Assembly (NCBI RefSeq): GCF_902806485.1
Contig: NZ_CADCWT010000001.1
Coordinates: forward strand, 41,202 to 105,201
From: Candidatus Frankia alpina
Lineage (GTDB): Bacteria; Actinomycetota; Actinomycetes; Frankiales; Frankiaceae
Reading direction: 5' to 3'
Length of the DNA: 64,000 nucleotides
Positions 56,613 through 64,000 of this stretch are shown one piece after another. The notes under the pieces were generated by a model. The model saw only the letters and a program-made list of their open reading frames with translations, searched no databases and had not been told where the DNA came from. The translations under genes and the position numbers were made by a program. Positions within the stretch are counted from its first letter, which is position 1; each line of letters begins with the position of its first letter.

Positions 56613-56938
56613 GCCCTGCCTGCGCGTCTCCACCCCGGCCGCGCGGCGGCGGGGCCCGCGGCGGTGGACTGCAGCCGCTCGGCAAGGTCGACCAGATGGC
56701 GGACGAGGTCGGGCGGGGCCTGCAGCGTACGGGCGATCCGGTCGACGTCGGCGGGGCTGGGTCGCAGCAGGCCATTCTCAATCTTGGAGATCGTGCTCTG
56801 GCTGATGCCCACGGATGAGGCGAGCGCCTGGCCGATCATCCCACGGGAGTGGCGCAGTTGCGCGAGCTCGAGCCCAAGCCGGTCCGGCGGCGTGGCGTCG
56901 GATGCAGCCGCCGCCCGGGGCACATCCCCGCCCTCCAT
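56609..56938 (-). CDS. XRE-family helix-turn-helix protein (WhiJ-like, DNA-binding half)
   Basis: 109 residues. GLELAQLRHSRGMIGQALAS, VGISQSTISKIENGLLRPSP is a clear XRE helix-turn-helix. ATG 56938 has GGAGGTG 5 bases upstream on the minus strand; GTG 56974 is the longer option. The C terminus RPGWRRAGRA reads off-frame relative to the DUF5753 part. Either two coupled genes or one gene split by a -1 frameshift near 56626-56632. Confidence 0.8.
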   Translation of the reverse strand: MEGGDVPRAAAASDATPPDRLGLELAQLRHSRGMIGQALASSVGISQSTISKIENGLLRPSPADVDRIARTLQAPPDLVRHLVDLAERLQSTAAGPAAARPGWRRAGRA

Positions 56939-56991
56939 GACCACCTCCGAGGTTGGTCCGTCCACGCCGGCCACCGCGTGCGCCCCGACGG

Positions 56992-57204
56992 TTACGCCTG
57001 TGCCGGCAGGTCGCGCGCGGCCGCCAGGAACACGCTGCGGGGGATGCGCACCAACATTTCGCCGGGGGGCACCTCGCCAGTCGGGATCCGCTGATCCGCT
57101 ACCGCGTACCCCTGGACGAAGATGTCCTGATCCTCATCGTTCACATACACCGTGGGGCAGTTCGCGCTGGCACACGACGCACCGGCCACCGGGACGAGTC
57201 GCAT
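56992..57204 (-). CDS. Small partner protein of the HTH/DUF5753 module
   Basis: 70 residues: CPTVYVNDEDQDIFVQGYAV and PPGEMLVRIPRSVFLAAARD. Similar small proteins sit next to DUF5753 regulators throughout actinobacteria; role unknown. ATG 57204 has AGGTAGGAG upstream. It is first in the three-gene run (small protein, HTH, DUF5753). Confidence 0.7.
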   Translation of the reverse strand: MRLVPVAGASCASANCPTVYVNDEDQDIFVQGYAVADQRIPTGEVPPGEMLVRIPRSVFLAAARDLPAQA

Positions 57205-58125
57205 CGCTCCTACCTCTCTGCACCACTGCGCTTCATCCTAGGGATCACTCCCGAGTCACGACGTAGCACAGTAATAACATCATTTCTATGGTGACGACCC
57301 GGATATTCCGGCCGCTAGTGGAATAGCGTTACTCTGGGCCGACGATCCGGCACCGAAGGTGACTACCGAGCGTTACCGCCTAGCCGATTGTTCCCATCTC
57401 GCGGCGACGCCGCCGCAACATCAAGCAATCCAATTGGTACCGAAAGTCACCAATCGTCGAGAGGTGGCGCCGTGCTGGACCACCGCAAATAGTATCGAAG
57501 CACGTGAACTAGCAGCTCCATCAGGCTACCGCTCGAGAGACACAGGAACGGAAGGTGAGGGTAACGAGGGCGACAGCGAGTCGCCCGCGACCACGCAGTG
57601 CAGTGCCGCGAATATTTTGAGCCCCGATCCAGATAGTCGGCTCCGGGCGAGACTCGAGTCGAATCCCGTCCGCCGACGCCCGGTGACGAAATCCGACCCC
57701 CGGCCCTCGCCGGCTGGCTCGGACAGCGGCGGGGGCGCCCCTTCGAGCCACCGCATGAGGGGCCTACCTGAGCCCGCCCGGGCCCCACTCCCGTCGTGAC
57801 CGCTGGCATACTCTGCCGGCGCCTGCTGCGATGTCCCTCAGCCCAGACCTCGACCAAAGCGAACAAAACGTCCCGAAACGGAGCAGAGCGCACCGCGGTC
57901 GTGCATGCAAGCAGGCCGGCCACCCGGCGGGCTGACCCCACCGCAGGCAAGTGCGGCCCGGACATCGCCCTCGAGGGGGCACCGCCGCAGGCGGAGCTGG
58001 TCGGAGCTGGTCGGCAGAGCACGCCGCTCGCTCTACGTGCAGCGGGTGACGCGCGCAAGCCGCAATGATTCCAGCCTCGCCCTGAATATTCAAAAATTCT
58101 CTTGAGATTCAAGCAATTCTCTCGC
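57205..58125. other. Gene-poor region of lower GC with short palindromes
   Basis: 920 bases without a convincing gene. The left end holds the promoter of the HTH module and the palindrome CCGGATATTCCGG (57299-57311). The right end (58083-58125) has TGAATATTCA and CTTGAGATTCAAG in A/T-rich sequence before the 58126 ORF. The open frames at 57359 (+) and 57447 (-) have poor codon bias and no motifs. A small RNA cannot be excluded. Confidence 0.5.
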
Positions 58126-58527
58126 ATGATTCGGACTAGAGCATCCCGCCGGCCGCCGGTCCCGCGGCCCGGGTTCGCGTCCGGCGGTCTTCCGGCCGCC
58201 ACTCCGGCAGTCCTCGCCGCCGCCGTCCCCAGGCCGGGCCGGCCGGCCCGAATCGACCTGCGCGCCCCCTCGACGACCTGGTTCGTCGATGCGTTCACCG
58301 CGGCCTCGGACCTGCTCATCGGCACCTGCCAGACCGATCGCCCCGATACTCTTGCCGCCGCCGTGCGGGAGGCCGAACGGCGGTGGGGGCTGGTCGACAC
58401 GTGGACCCGCGAGACGGCCAGACCCGCCGGAAGTCCCCCGCCGCCGCTTCCTCCGCCGCTACCGCCAGCAAAGTCGGGCGATCAAGACAATCCGGACGTA
58501 ACTGATCACGGCCCACATCCGATGTGA
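58126..58527 (+). CDS. Hypothetical protein, 133 residues
   Basis: Third positions are GC-rich over most of the frame, which supports coding. The product has a basic N terminus, a central segment STTWFVDAFTAASDLLIG and REAERRWGLVDTWTRE, and a Pro-rich end. I recognise no family. ATG 58126 is preceded by an A/T-rich stretch with the palindrome CTTGAGATTCAAG but no ribosome binding site. Confidence 0.4.
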   Translation: MIRTRASRRPPVPRPGFASGGLPAATPAVLAAAVPRPGRPARIDLRAPSTTWFVDAFTAASDLLIGTCQTDRPDTLAAAVREAERRWGLVDTWTRETARPAGSPPPPLPPPLPPAKSGDQDNPDVTDHGPHPM

Positions 58528-58635
58528 ACCCGCCTGGCGGCGATCGGCCACACGGCGCCGGCGGTGGGCACCGCCACGACACCGCCCGCCCGGGCCGGCG
58601 CCCCGCCGGTCGCCCGCGCGGGCCAGGATAGGAAC

Positions 58636-60207
58636 ATGGCGACACCCGTCTATCAGGACCCGGCCTCATCTGGCCTGCCGGCGCACGAGATCGACGCAGA
58701 GTTCCTCGCGCTGCCGCGTTCCGCACTTACCGACGCGGCCCTGCAGACCGCGCGCGACCTCGGCGCCACTCATGCCGACATCCGCATCGAACGGTTGCGA
58801 AACTCCTCGCTGTCGTTTCGCGACGCCGCTCTGGAGAGCCGGCACGAGAGCGCCACGCTGGGCCTCGCCGTACGGGTCGTGCACGGGGGGACCTGGGGCT
58901 TCGCGGCCGGCGTCGACCTCACCCCGGACGAGGCTGCCCGGCTGGCCCGCCAGGCCGTCGAGATGGCGCGGGTGGCGGCCCCGCTGAACTCCGAGCCCGT
59001 CGAGCTCGCCCTGGAACCGGCGCACACCGACGCGGTCTGGGTGTCGGCGTATGCCGCCGATCCCTTCGCCATCGACGCGCGCGAGCGGGTCGAACGGGTC
59101 GGGGGGCTGTGCCGCGCCCTGTTCGCGGCGCAGGCCGTCGACCACGTCGAGGGCCGGTTCGACGCCGTGTTGGAGAACAAGTACTACGCGGATCTCGCGG
59201 GTACCTCGACGACGCAGCAGCGGGTGCGGGTGCTCTGCCAGATCGAGGCGACGCGGGTCGACCCGGGCGGCGGCTTCGAGACCATGCGCACCATCGCCCC
59301 GCCCGTCGGCCGAGGCTGGGAGTGGATGGTGGCGGGACCCGCGGCGGGCTGCTGGGACTGGGAGGGCGAGATCGCCGTCATCCCCGGCCTGCTGGCGGAG
59401 AAGGCCAAGGCGTCCTCGGTCGAGCCCGGCCGGTATGACCTGGTGATCGACCCGTCGAACCTGTGGCTGACGATCCACGAGTCCGTCGGCCACGCCACCG
59501 AACTCGACCGCGCGCTCGGCTACGAGGCGGCCTACGCCGGCACGTCGTTCGCAACCCTGGACCAGCTCGGCGCCCTGCGTTACGGCTCCCCGGCGATGAC
59601 GATCACGGGTGACCGCACCGCCCTGCACGGGCTGGCCACCATCGGCTACGACGACGAGGGCGTGCAGACCCGCCGGTTCGACATCGTGCGCGACGGCACC
59701 CTCGTCGGCTACCAGCTCGATCGGGCGATGGCGGCCCGCAACGCAAGCGTGCTCGGGGTGGAGCGCTCCAACGGCTGCGCCTTCGCCGACTCCCCCGGCC
59801 ACGTGCCAATCCAGCGGATGGCGAACGTGTCACTGCTGCCGGCGCCGGGCGGCCCGTCGACCGAGGAGCTGATCAGCCGGATCGACCGCGGGATCTACAT
59901 CGTCGGCGACAAGAGCTGGTCGATCGACATGCAGCGGTACAACTTCCAGTTCACCGGGCAGCGGTTCTACGAGATCCGCTCCGGGCACATCGTCGGCCAG
60001 CTCCGCGACGTCGCCTACCAGGCGACAACGACGGACTTCTGGGGCTCGCTGGAGGCGGTGGGCGGCCCGCAGACGTATCTGCTCGGCGGCGCGTTCAACT
60101 GCGGCAAGGGGCAGCCGGGCCAGGTCGCGGCGGTCAGCCACGGCAGCCCGGCCGCGCTGTTCCGCGGCGTCAACGTCCTCAACACCCGGCGGGAGGCCGG
60201 CCGATGA
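58636..60207 (+). CDS. tldD: TldD metalloprotease subunit
   Basis: 523-residue TldD-type protein. The zinc motif HESVGHATE (HExxxH) and downstream GGAFNCGKGQPGQ (metal Cys) mark the catalytic subunit of the TldD/TldE heterodimer, which trims unfolded peptides and matures microcin-like peptides in E. coli. CAGGAT lies 6 bases before ATG 58636 and may be a leaderless -10. The tldE ATG overlaps the stop (ATGA). No precursor peptide of a RiPP is evident nearby. Confidence 0.92.
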   Translation: MATPVYQDPASSGLPAHEIDAEFLALPRSALTDAALQTARDLGATHADIRIERLRNSSLSFRDAALESRHESATLGLAVRVVHGGTWGFAAGVDLTPDEAARLARQAVEMARVAAPLNSEPVELALEPAHTDAVWVSAYAADPFAIDARERVERVGGLCRALFAAQAVDHVEGRFDAVLENKYYADLAGTSTTQQRVRVLCQIEATRVDPGGGFETMRTIAPPVGRGWEWMVAGPAAGCWDWEGEIAVIPGLLAEKAKASSVEPGRYDLVIDPSNLWLTIHESVGHATELDRALGYEAAYAGTSFATLDQLGALRYGSPAMTITGDRTALHGLATIGYDDEGVQTRRFDIVRDGTLVGYQLDRAMAARNASVLGVERSNGCAFADSPGHVPIQRMANVSLLPAPGGPSTEELISRIDRGIYIVGDKSWSIDMQRYNFQFTGQRFYEIRSGHIVGQLRDVAYQATTTDFWGSLEAVGGPQTYLLGGAFNCGKGQPGQVAAVSHGSPAALFRGVNVLNTRREAGR

Positions 60208-61730
60208 GCCAGGTGACCGGAGCGGACGCCACCCGGGCCGACCGGGCGGGCTCGGTGCCCGAGGCGGCCCACGAGATCGTCGAGCGCGCCCTGGCGCTGT
60301 CCCGGGCGGACGGCTGCGTGGTGATCGCCACCGAGTCCAGCTCGGTGAACCTGCGCTGGGCCACCAACACCCTGACCACCAACGGGGCGAGCCGGGATCG
60401 ATCGATCACCGTCGTCAGCGTCGTCGGCCGCTCGTTCGGGGTGCGCACCGCCTCCACGATCGACACCCCGGCCGGCGGTCGGGGGGCGCGGCCGGGCGAC
60501 GTGGCGCATCCCACCGACGCCGACGGCCTCGCCGAGCTCGTCCGCGCCGCCGAGGACGCCGCCCGCGAAGCGGAGGACGCCGAGGACTACGCCGACCTGC
60601 TCGGGCCCACCACAGCCGGCCTGAGCACGGGCGGCCCAGGCACGGGCGGGGGGCCGGTCACGGCCGGCGGGACCTTCACCGACCCGGCAACCCGCACGGG
60701 CACTGCTGTCTTCGCCACCTTCGCCCGCGACCTCGCCGAGGCGTTCGGGTCCGCCCGGGCGCAGGGCAGACGGCTGTTCGGTTTCGCCCAGCACGACGTC
60801 ACCACCACCTGGCTGGGCACCTCCACCGGCCTGCGGCTGCGGCACAGCCAGCCGACGGGCAGCGTCGAGTGGAACGCCAAGTCCGGCGTTCCCGACGGCT
60901 CGGTGTGGCACGGACAGTCCACGCGTGATTTCACCGACGTGGACGTGGCCGCGACGGACGCGGCGTTGCGCTCCCGGCTGGCCTGGTGCGAGCGGTCGGT
61001 GGAGCTGCCCGCGGGCCGCTACGAGACGCTGCTGCCGCCCTCCGCGGTCGCCGATCTGATGATCGACCTGTACTGGTCTGCCGCCGGCCGGGACGCCGCC
61101 GAGGGCCGCACGGTGTTCAGCCGGCCGGGCGGCGCAACCCGGATCGGCGAGGCGATCGGGCCGGCGGGGCTGCGGCTGTTCAGCGACCCCGCGGACCCGG
61201 AGCTGGCGACGACCCCGTTCGTCACCGCCGCGTCGTCGTCATCGATGTCGAGCGTGTTCGACAACGGGCTGGCGCTCGGAGCGACCGACTGGATCCGCGA
61301 CGGCGCGCTCGCCGCGCTCGTGCAGACCCGCGCCTCGGCCCGCGCCACGCAGAGCCCGGTCACTCCGATCATCGACAACCTGATCCTGGACGCGGGGGGC
61401 TCCGCGTCGCTCGAGGAGATGATCGCCTCGACTCGGCGCGGCCTGTTGCTGACCAGCCTGTGGTACATCCGCACCGTCGATCCGGAGGTCCTGCTGCTGA
61501 CCGGGCTGACTCGCGACGGCGTCTACCTCGTCGAGAACGGCGAAGTCACCGGGGCGGTGAACAACTTCCGGTTCAACGAGTCGCCGGTGGATCTGCTGGG
61601 CCGCACGGCCGAGCTCGGCGCGACCACCCGCACCATGGCCCGGGAGTGGGCGGACTGGTTCACGTTCACCCGAATGCCACCGATGCGGGTGCCGGACTTC
61701 AACATGAGCTCGGTCAGCCCGGCGAGCTGA
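60204..61730 (+). CDS. tldE: TldE/PmbA metalloprotease partner subunit
   Basis: 508 residues. It has the TldE fold with SSSSMSSVFDNGLALG, TPIIDNLILDAGGSASLEEM, GLLLTSLWYIRTVDP and ENGEVTGAVNNFRFNESPVD but no HExxxH, as expected for the non-catalytic partner. A Gly/Thr-rich insertion lies around residues 135-160. ATG overlaps the tldD stop by 4 bases, so the two are made together. Convergent with bpa. Confidence 0.9.
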   Translation: MSQVTGADATRADRAGSVPEAAHEIVERALALSRADGCVVIATESSSVNLRWATNTLTTNGASRDRSITVVSVVGRSFGVRTASTIDTPAGGRGARPGDVAHPTDADGLAELVRAAEDAAREAEDAEDYADLLGPTTAGLSTGGPGTGGGPVTAGGTFTDPATRTGTAVFATFARDLAEAFGSARAQGRRLFGFAQHDVTTTWLGTSTGLRLRHSQPTGSVEWNAKSGVPDGSVWHGQSTRDFTDVDVAATDAALRSRLAWCERSVELPAGRYETLLPPSAVADLMIDLYWSAAGRDAAEGRTVFSRPGGATRIGEAIGPAGLRLFSDPADPELATTPFVTAASSSSMSSVFDNGLALGATDWIRDGALAALVQTRASARATQSPVTPIIDNLILDAGGSASLEEMIASTRRGLLLTSLWYIRTVDPEVLLLTGLTRDGVYLVENGEVTGAVNNFRFNESPVDLLGRTAELGATTRTMAREWADWFTFTRMPPMRVPDFNMSSVSPAS

Positions 61731-61748
61731 CCGCGGGCGCCGGCGCCG

Positions 61749-62300
61749 TCACAGGTAGGCGCCGCGCCCGAACGTCTCACCGCCGGGCTGCTGCTGCCCG
61801 CTCGGCAGCGCCCGGCGGCGCATCTCCTCGAGCTGCGCCCGGGCCGCCATCTGCTGGGCGAACAGCGCCGTCTGCAGGCCGTGGAACAGGCCCTCCAGCC
61901 AGCCGACGAGCTGCACCTGGGCGATCCCGAGCTCTCCATCCGAGGGGATGCGGTGCTCGTCGAAGGGCAGCGACAGCCGCTCCAGCTCGTCCTGCAGCTC
62001 CGGGGCCAGCCCATCGGAGAGCTCGCGGATGGAGCTGCGGTGGATCTCCCGCAGGCGGACCCGGCTGGCGTCGTCCAGCGGCGCGGCGCGCACCTCCTCC
62101 AACAGCTGCTTGATCATCGTACCGATGCGCATCACCTTGTCGGGCTGGGAGACCAGCTCGGCTATCGGGTTTGCGCCGCTTGATTCCCCATCCTGGTCGG
62201 GGCTCGGGGACACCGACCGGCCGAGTGAGTCCGGCGCGGTCTCGTGCAGGGCTCCATCGGGCCCGACAATCACGACGCGGGGTTCCTGTTGATCCGTCAT
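61749..62300 (-). CDS. bpa: Bacterial proteasome activator Bpa (PafE)
   Basis: 183-residue ring-forming activator that opens the 20S proteasome without ATP. The helical core contains DKVMRIGTMIKQLLEEVRAA, REIHRSSIRELSDGLAPEL and GWLEGLFHGLQTALFAQQM. The C terminus ends GAYL, the counterpart of GQYL that docks in the proteasome alpha-ring in M. tuberculosis. ATG 62300 is preceded by minus-strand CAGGAT with a 7-base spacer; the frame upstream is not needed. Proteasome genes are not in the window. Confidence 0.92.
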   Translation of the reverse strand: MTDQQEPRVVIVGPDGALHETAPDSLGRSVSPSPDQDGESSGANPIAELVSQPDKVMRIGTMIKQLLEEVRAAPLDDASRVRLREIHRSSIRELSDGLAPELQDELERLSLPFDEHRIPSDGELGIAQVQLVGWLEGLFHGLQTALFAQQMAARAQLEEMRRRALPSGQQQPGGETFGRGAYL

Positions 62301-62371
62301 GACCCCTATCCTGCCCCGTCCGAAGGCGCCACACGGCGCCAGTGCGCCGACCTGCGACCCGTCCACGGCCG

Positions 62372-63370
62372 TCAGGGCGCAATCGTGAGGATCACCTTGC
62401 CGACATGCCCAAGATCGGCCACATGTTGGTGCGCCGCCACCACCTCGGTGATCGGTAGCACGCGGTCGATCACCGGCCTGATCGCGCCGCGTTCGACCGC
62501 CGGCCAGAACTCGGCGCGAACCCCGGCGATGATCTCGGCCTTCTCCGCCGACGGCCGGGCACGCAGGGACGCGGCATGCACCGCCGCCCGCTTGGCCAGC
62601 AGGGCTCCGAGATTGAGCTCGCCGGTCACCCCGCCCTGCAGGCCGATGACGACGAGCCGCCCGCCGACGGCGAGCAGCGACACGTTGCGCGGCAGGTAGG
62701 CCGCGCCCATGTTGTCGAGGATCACATCCGCCCCGTGGCCCTCTGTGGCTCCCCGGATCACCTCGACAAAGTCGGAATCCCGGTAGGACACGGCCACGTC
62801 GGCGCCGAGCTCGCGGACCCTGGCCAGCTTCGCCGCGGTGCCGGCGGTGGTGGCGATGACCGCCCCCGGCAGCAGCGCACGGACCGCCTGGATTGCGAAC
62901 GTGCCGATCCCCGACGCGCCGCCGTGCACGCAGAAGACCTCGCGGTCACGCAGGTCGGCGATGCCGAACACGGTCGAGTAGACGGTGGCCGCGACCTCGG
63001 GCAGGCCGGCGGCCTCGATCAGATCGACTCCGGCCGGGATCGGCAGGAGCTGGCCGGCCGGTACGTTCACCCGGCTCGCGTACCCGCCGCCGCCGAGCAG
63101 GGCGCACACCTCGGTGCCGACCTCGAACCCCGACACCTCGGGCCCGACGGCGGCCACCCGGCCGGAGCACTCCAGCCCGAGAATCTCGGAGTCGCCGGGC
63201 GGCGGCGGGTAGAGACCCTGCCGTTGCAGCAGGTCCGCCCGGTTGACCGCCGTCGCGACCACGTCCAGGGTCACCTCCCCCGGCCCGGGAGCGGGCGGGT
63301 CCGCCACGCTGGACCAGGACATGACCTCGGGCCCGCCGGGGGCCGACACCGTCACCGCATGCACGCTCAC
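62372..63370 (-). CDS. NADPH:quinone oxidoreductase, zinc-free MDR family
   Basis: 332 residues. N-terminal GroES-like domain (NRADLLQRQGLYPPPPGDSE, GLECSGRVAAVGPEV) and Rossmann domain with VHGGASGIGTFAIQ as the NADPH loop. Catalytic zinc cysteines of alcohol dehydrogenases are missing, which points to the quinone reductase/TP53I3-like group (PIG3-like). GTG 63370 start. Substrate unknown. Convergent-free neighbour of bpa on the same strand, 71 bases away. Confidence 0.9.
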   Translation of the reverse strand: MSVHAVTVSAPGGPEVMSWSSVADPPAPGPGEVTLDVVATAVNRADLLQRQGLYPPPPGDSEILGLECSGRVAAVGPEVSGFEVGTEVCALLGGGGYASRVNVPAGQLLPIPAGVDLIEAAGLPEVAATVYSTVFGIADLRDREVFCVHGGASGIGTFAIQAVRALLPGAVIATTAGTAAKLARVRELGADVAVSYRDSDFVEVIRGATEGHGADVILDNMGAAYLPRNVSLLAVGGRLVVIGLQGGVTGELNLGALLAKRAAVHAASLRARPSAEKAEIIAGVRAEFWPAVERGAIRPVIDRVLPITEVVAAHQHVADLGHVGKVILTIAP

Positions 63371-63439
63371 ACGCTACGACGCCGCCGATGCCCGCCGCCC
63401 CAGGAGGGGTCACGGGAAGCAGCACGCCCTGTCTGAGGA

Positions 63440-63847
63440 TCAGACCGGTTCGGGCTCGGGTTCGGGTGAGTTCGGCGCCGGCTCGGTGTAAGGCGAGGGT
63501 TCGTGCGGCGCTGGCGGCAGGTCCGGCGTGTCGGGCAGCAACGGGCCCGGGTCGTCCGGGATCGGCGCGTCCGGGTCGAGCGGCGGCGGCGTGTCCGGAC
63601 GGTACGGGCGGACGCCTACGGACACCACGCTCAGACACGGCGGGATGGTCGAGATGAATGGGCTGGGCATAGGACCCGCCGTACCCGTTGGCCGGGGCCG
63701 CGGAAACATCGCCCCCGCATCGCACGGCCATCGGATCGCCCAGCCAAGGCCGCACCTCCCGAGCCGAACAGGCAGGCCGACACGCCAACATCTCCACAGA
63801 CACAACAAAAAAACCATAGCGACAACGGAGATGGTCACATAGCACAT
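63440..63847 (-). CDS. Hypothetical membrane-anchored Pro-rich protein
   Basis: From ATG 63847: a membrane helix CYVTISVVAMVFLLCLWRCW near the N terminus, then a loop and a Pro/Asp/Glu-rich C terminus (PDTPPPLDPDAPIPDDPGP, EPEPEPV). No family recognised. The 5' part lies in A/T-rich sequence (63800-63880), unlike the rest of the genome, and a longer frame from TTG 63925 is possible. No ribosome binding site seen. Confidence 0.4.
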   Translation of the reverse strand: MCYVTISVVAMVFLLCLWRCWRVGLPVRLGRCGLGWAIRWPCDAGAMFPRPRPTGTAGPMPSPFISTIPPCLSVVSVGVRPYRPDTPPPLDPDAPIPDDPGPLLPDTPDLPPAPHEPSPYTEPAPNSPEPEPEPV

Positions 63848-64000
63848 ATAGAAAACAACAAAACCCGACTGATCGACAACAGATGTTCGTTCGGGTGGCG
63901 TCGGGCCGTCTCGAGGAACTCCCAACCGGACCCGCTCACTCCCCCGAACGGGATGGCGGATAGGTCACAACGGCGACGGTGGCCCGAACGAGGTGCGGCT

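Noticed and set aside
57359..57799. 146-codon plus-strand ORF in the gap
   Set aside because: Poor codon bias, no ribosome binding site, no family resemblance.

Overview
This window is a chromosomal stretch of a very GC-rich actinobacterium. WhiB, BldG and its partner anti-sigma factor, a Crp/Fnr regulator, the proteasome activator Bpa, a Lys-rich TopA tail, GTG starts and leaderless starts all fit that group. The gene order follows the Mycobacterium tuberculosis run from about Rv3688c down to Rv3609c (GatB/YqeY, ponA2, whiB4, two ArsA-like ATPases, RidA, MBL, crp, nth, marP, ephE, ssd/tad, helicase, topA, holB, ppa, dacB, tilS, hpt, ftsH, folE). Together with the MFS-thymidylate kinase fusion, this makes a Frankia-type genome my best guess. 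The genus cannot be proved from the window alone. There is no insertion sequence, CRISPR array or rRNA.

Layout. 1-21 kb: a cell-wall synthase, a WhiB regulator, two Get3/ArsA-like ATPases, small metabolic enzymes (RidA, two NUDIX hydrolases, MBL), a large cyclase-ATPase-TPR signalling protein facing a Crp-type regulator across a strong terminator, endonuclease III, a copper lipoprotein, a frameshifted MarP protease, an epoxide hydrolase-like protein and a holin-like protein. 21-27.3 kb: a Tad/Flp pilus locus that looks decayed. 27.5-43.5 kb: an MrfA-type helicase, the BldG/anti-sigma pair, a proton-pumping pyrophosphatase, TopA, the MFS-kinase fusion, DNA polymerase III delta prime, a frameshifted PSP1/RicT protein and an orphan response regulator. 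43.9-44.8 kb: tRNA-Thr and a toxin-antitoxin pair. 44.8-55 kb: ppa, dacB, a metalloprotease, a TilS-Hpt fusion, ftsH, folE, hisG and hisE. 55-64 kb: a HAD phosphatase, a WhiJ-like HTH/DUF5753 module, an AT-rich gene-poor gap, tldD/tldE, bpa and a quinone oxidoreductase.

Three signals stand out. First, several genes show broken frames (marP, ssd, tadC, the PSP1 gene, perhaps the HTH/DUF5753 gene). CpaF also has a Glu-to-Lys change in its Walker B motif, so the Tad locus looks non-functional unless these are sequence errors. Second, many genes carry a TANNNT hexamer exactly 7-8 bases before their start codon, the signature of leaderless transcripts, and this fixes several starts. Third, ftsH and the cyclase gene lack their own ribosome binding sites. 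Each is preceded by a tiny ORF with a good ribosome binding site whose stop overlaps the main start codon, suggesting coupled leader peptides.
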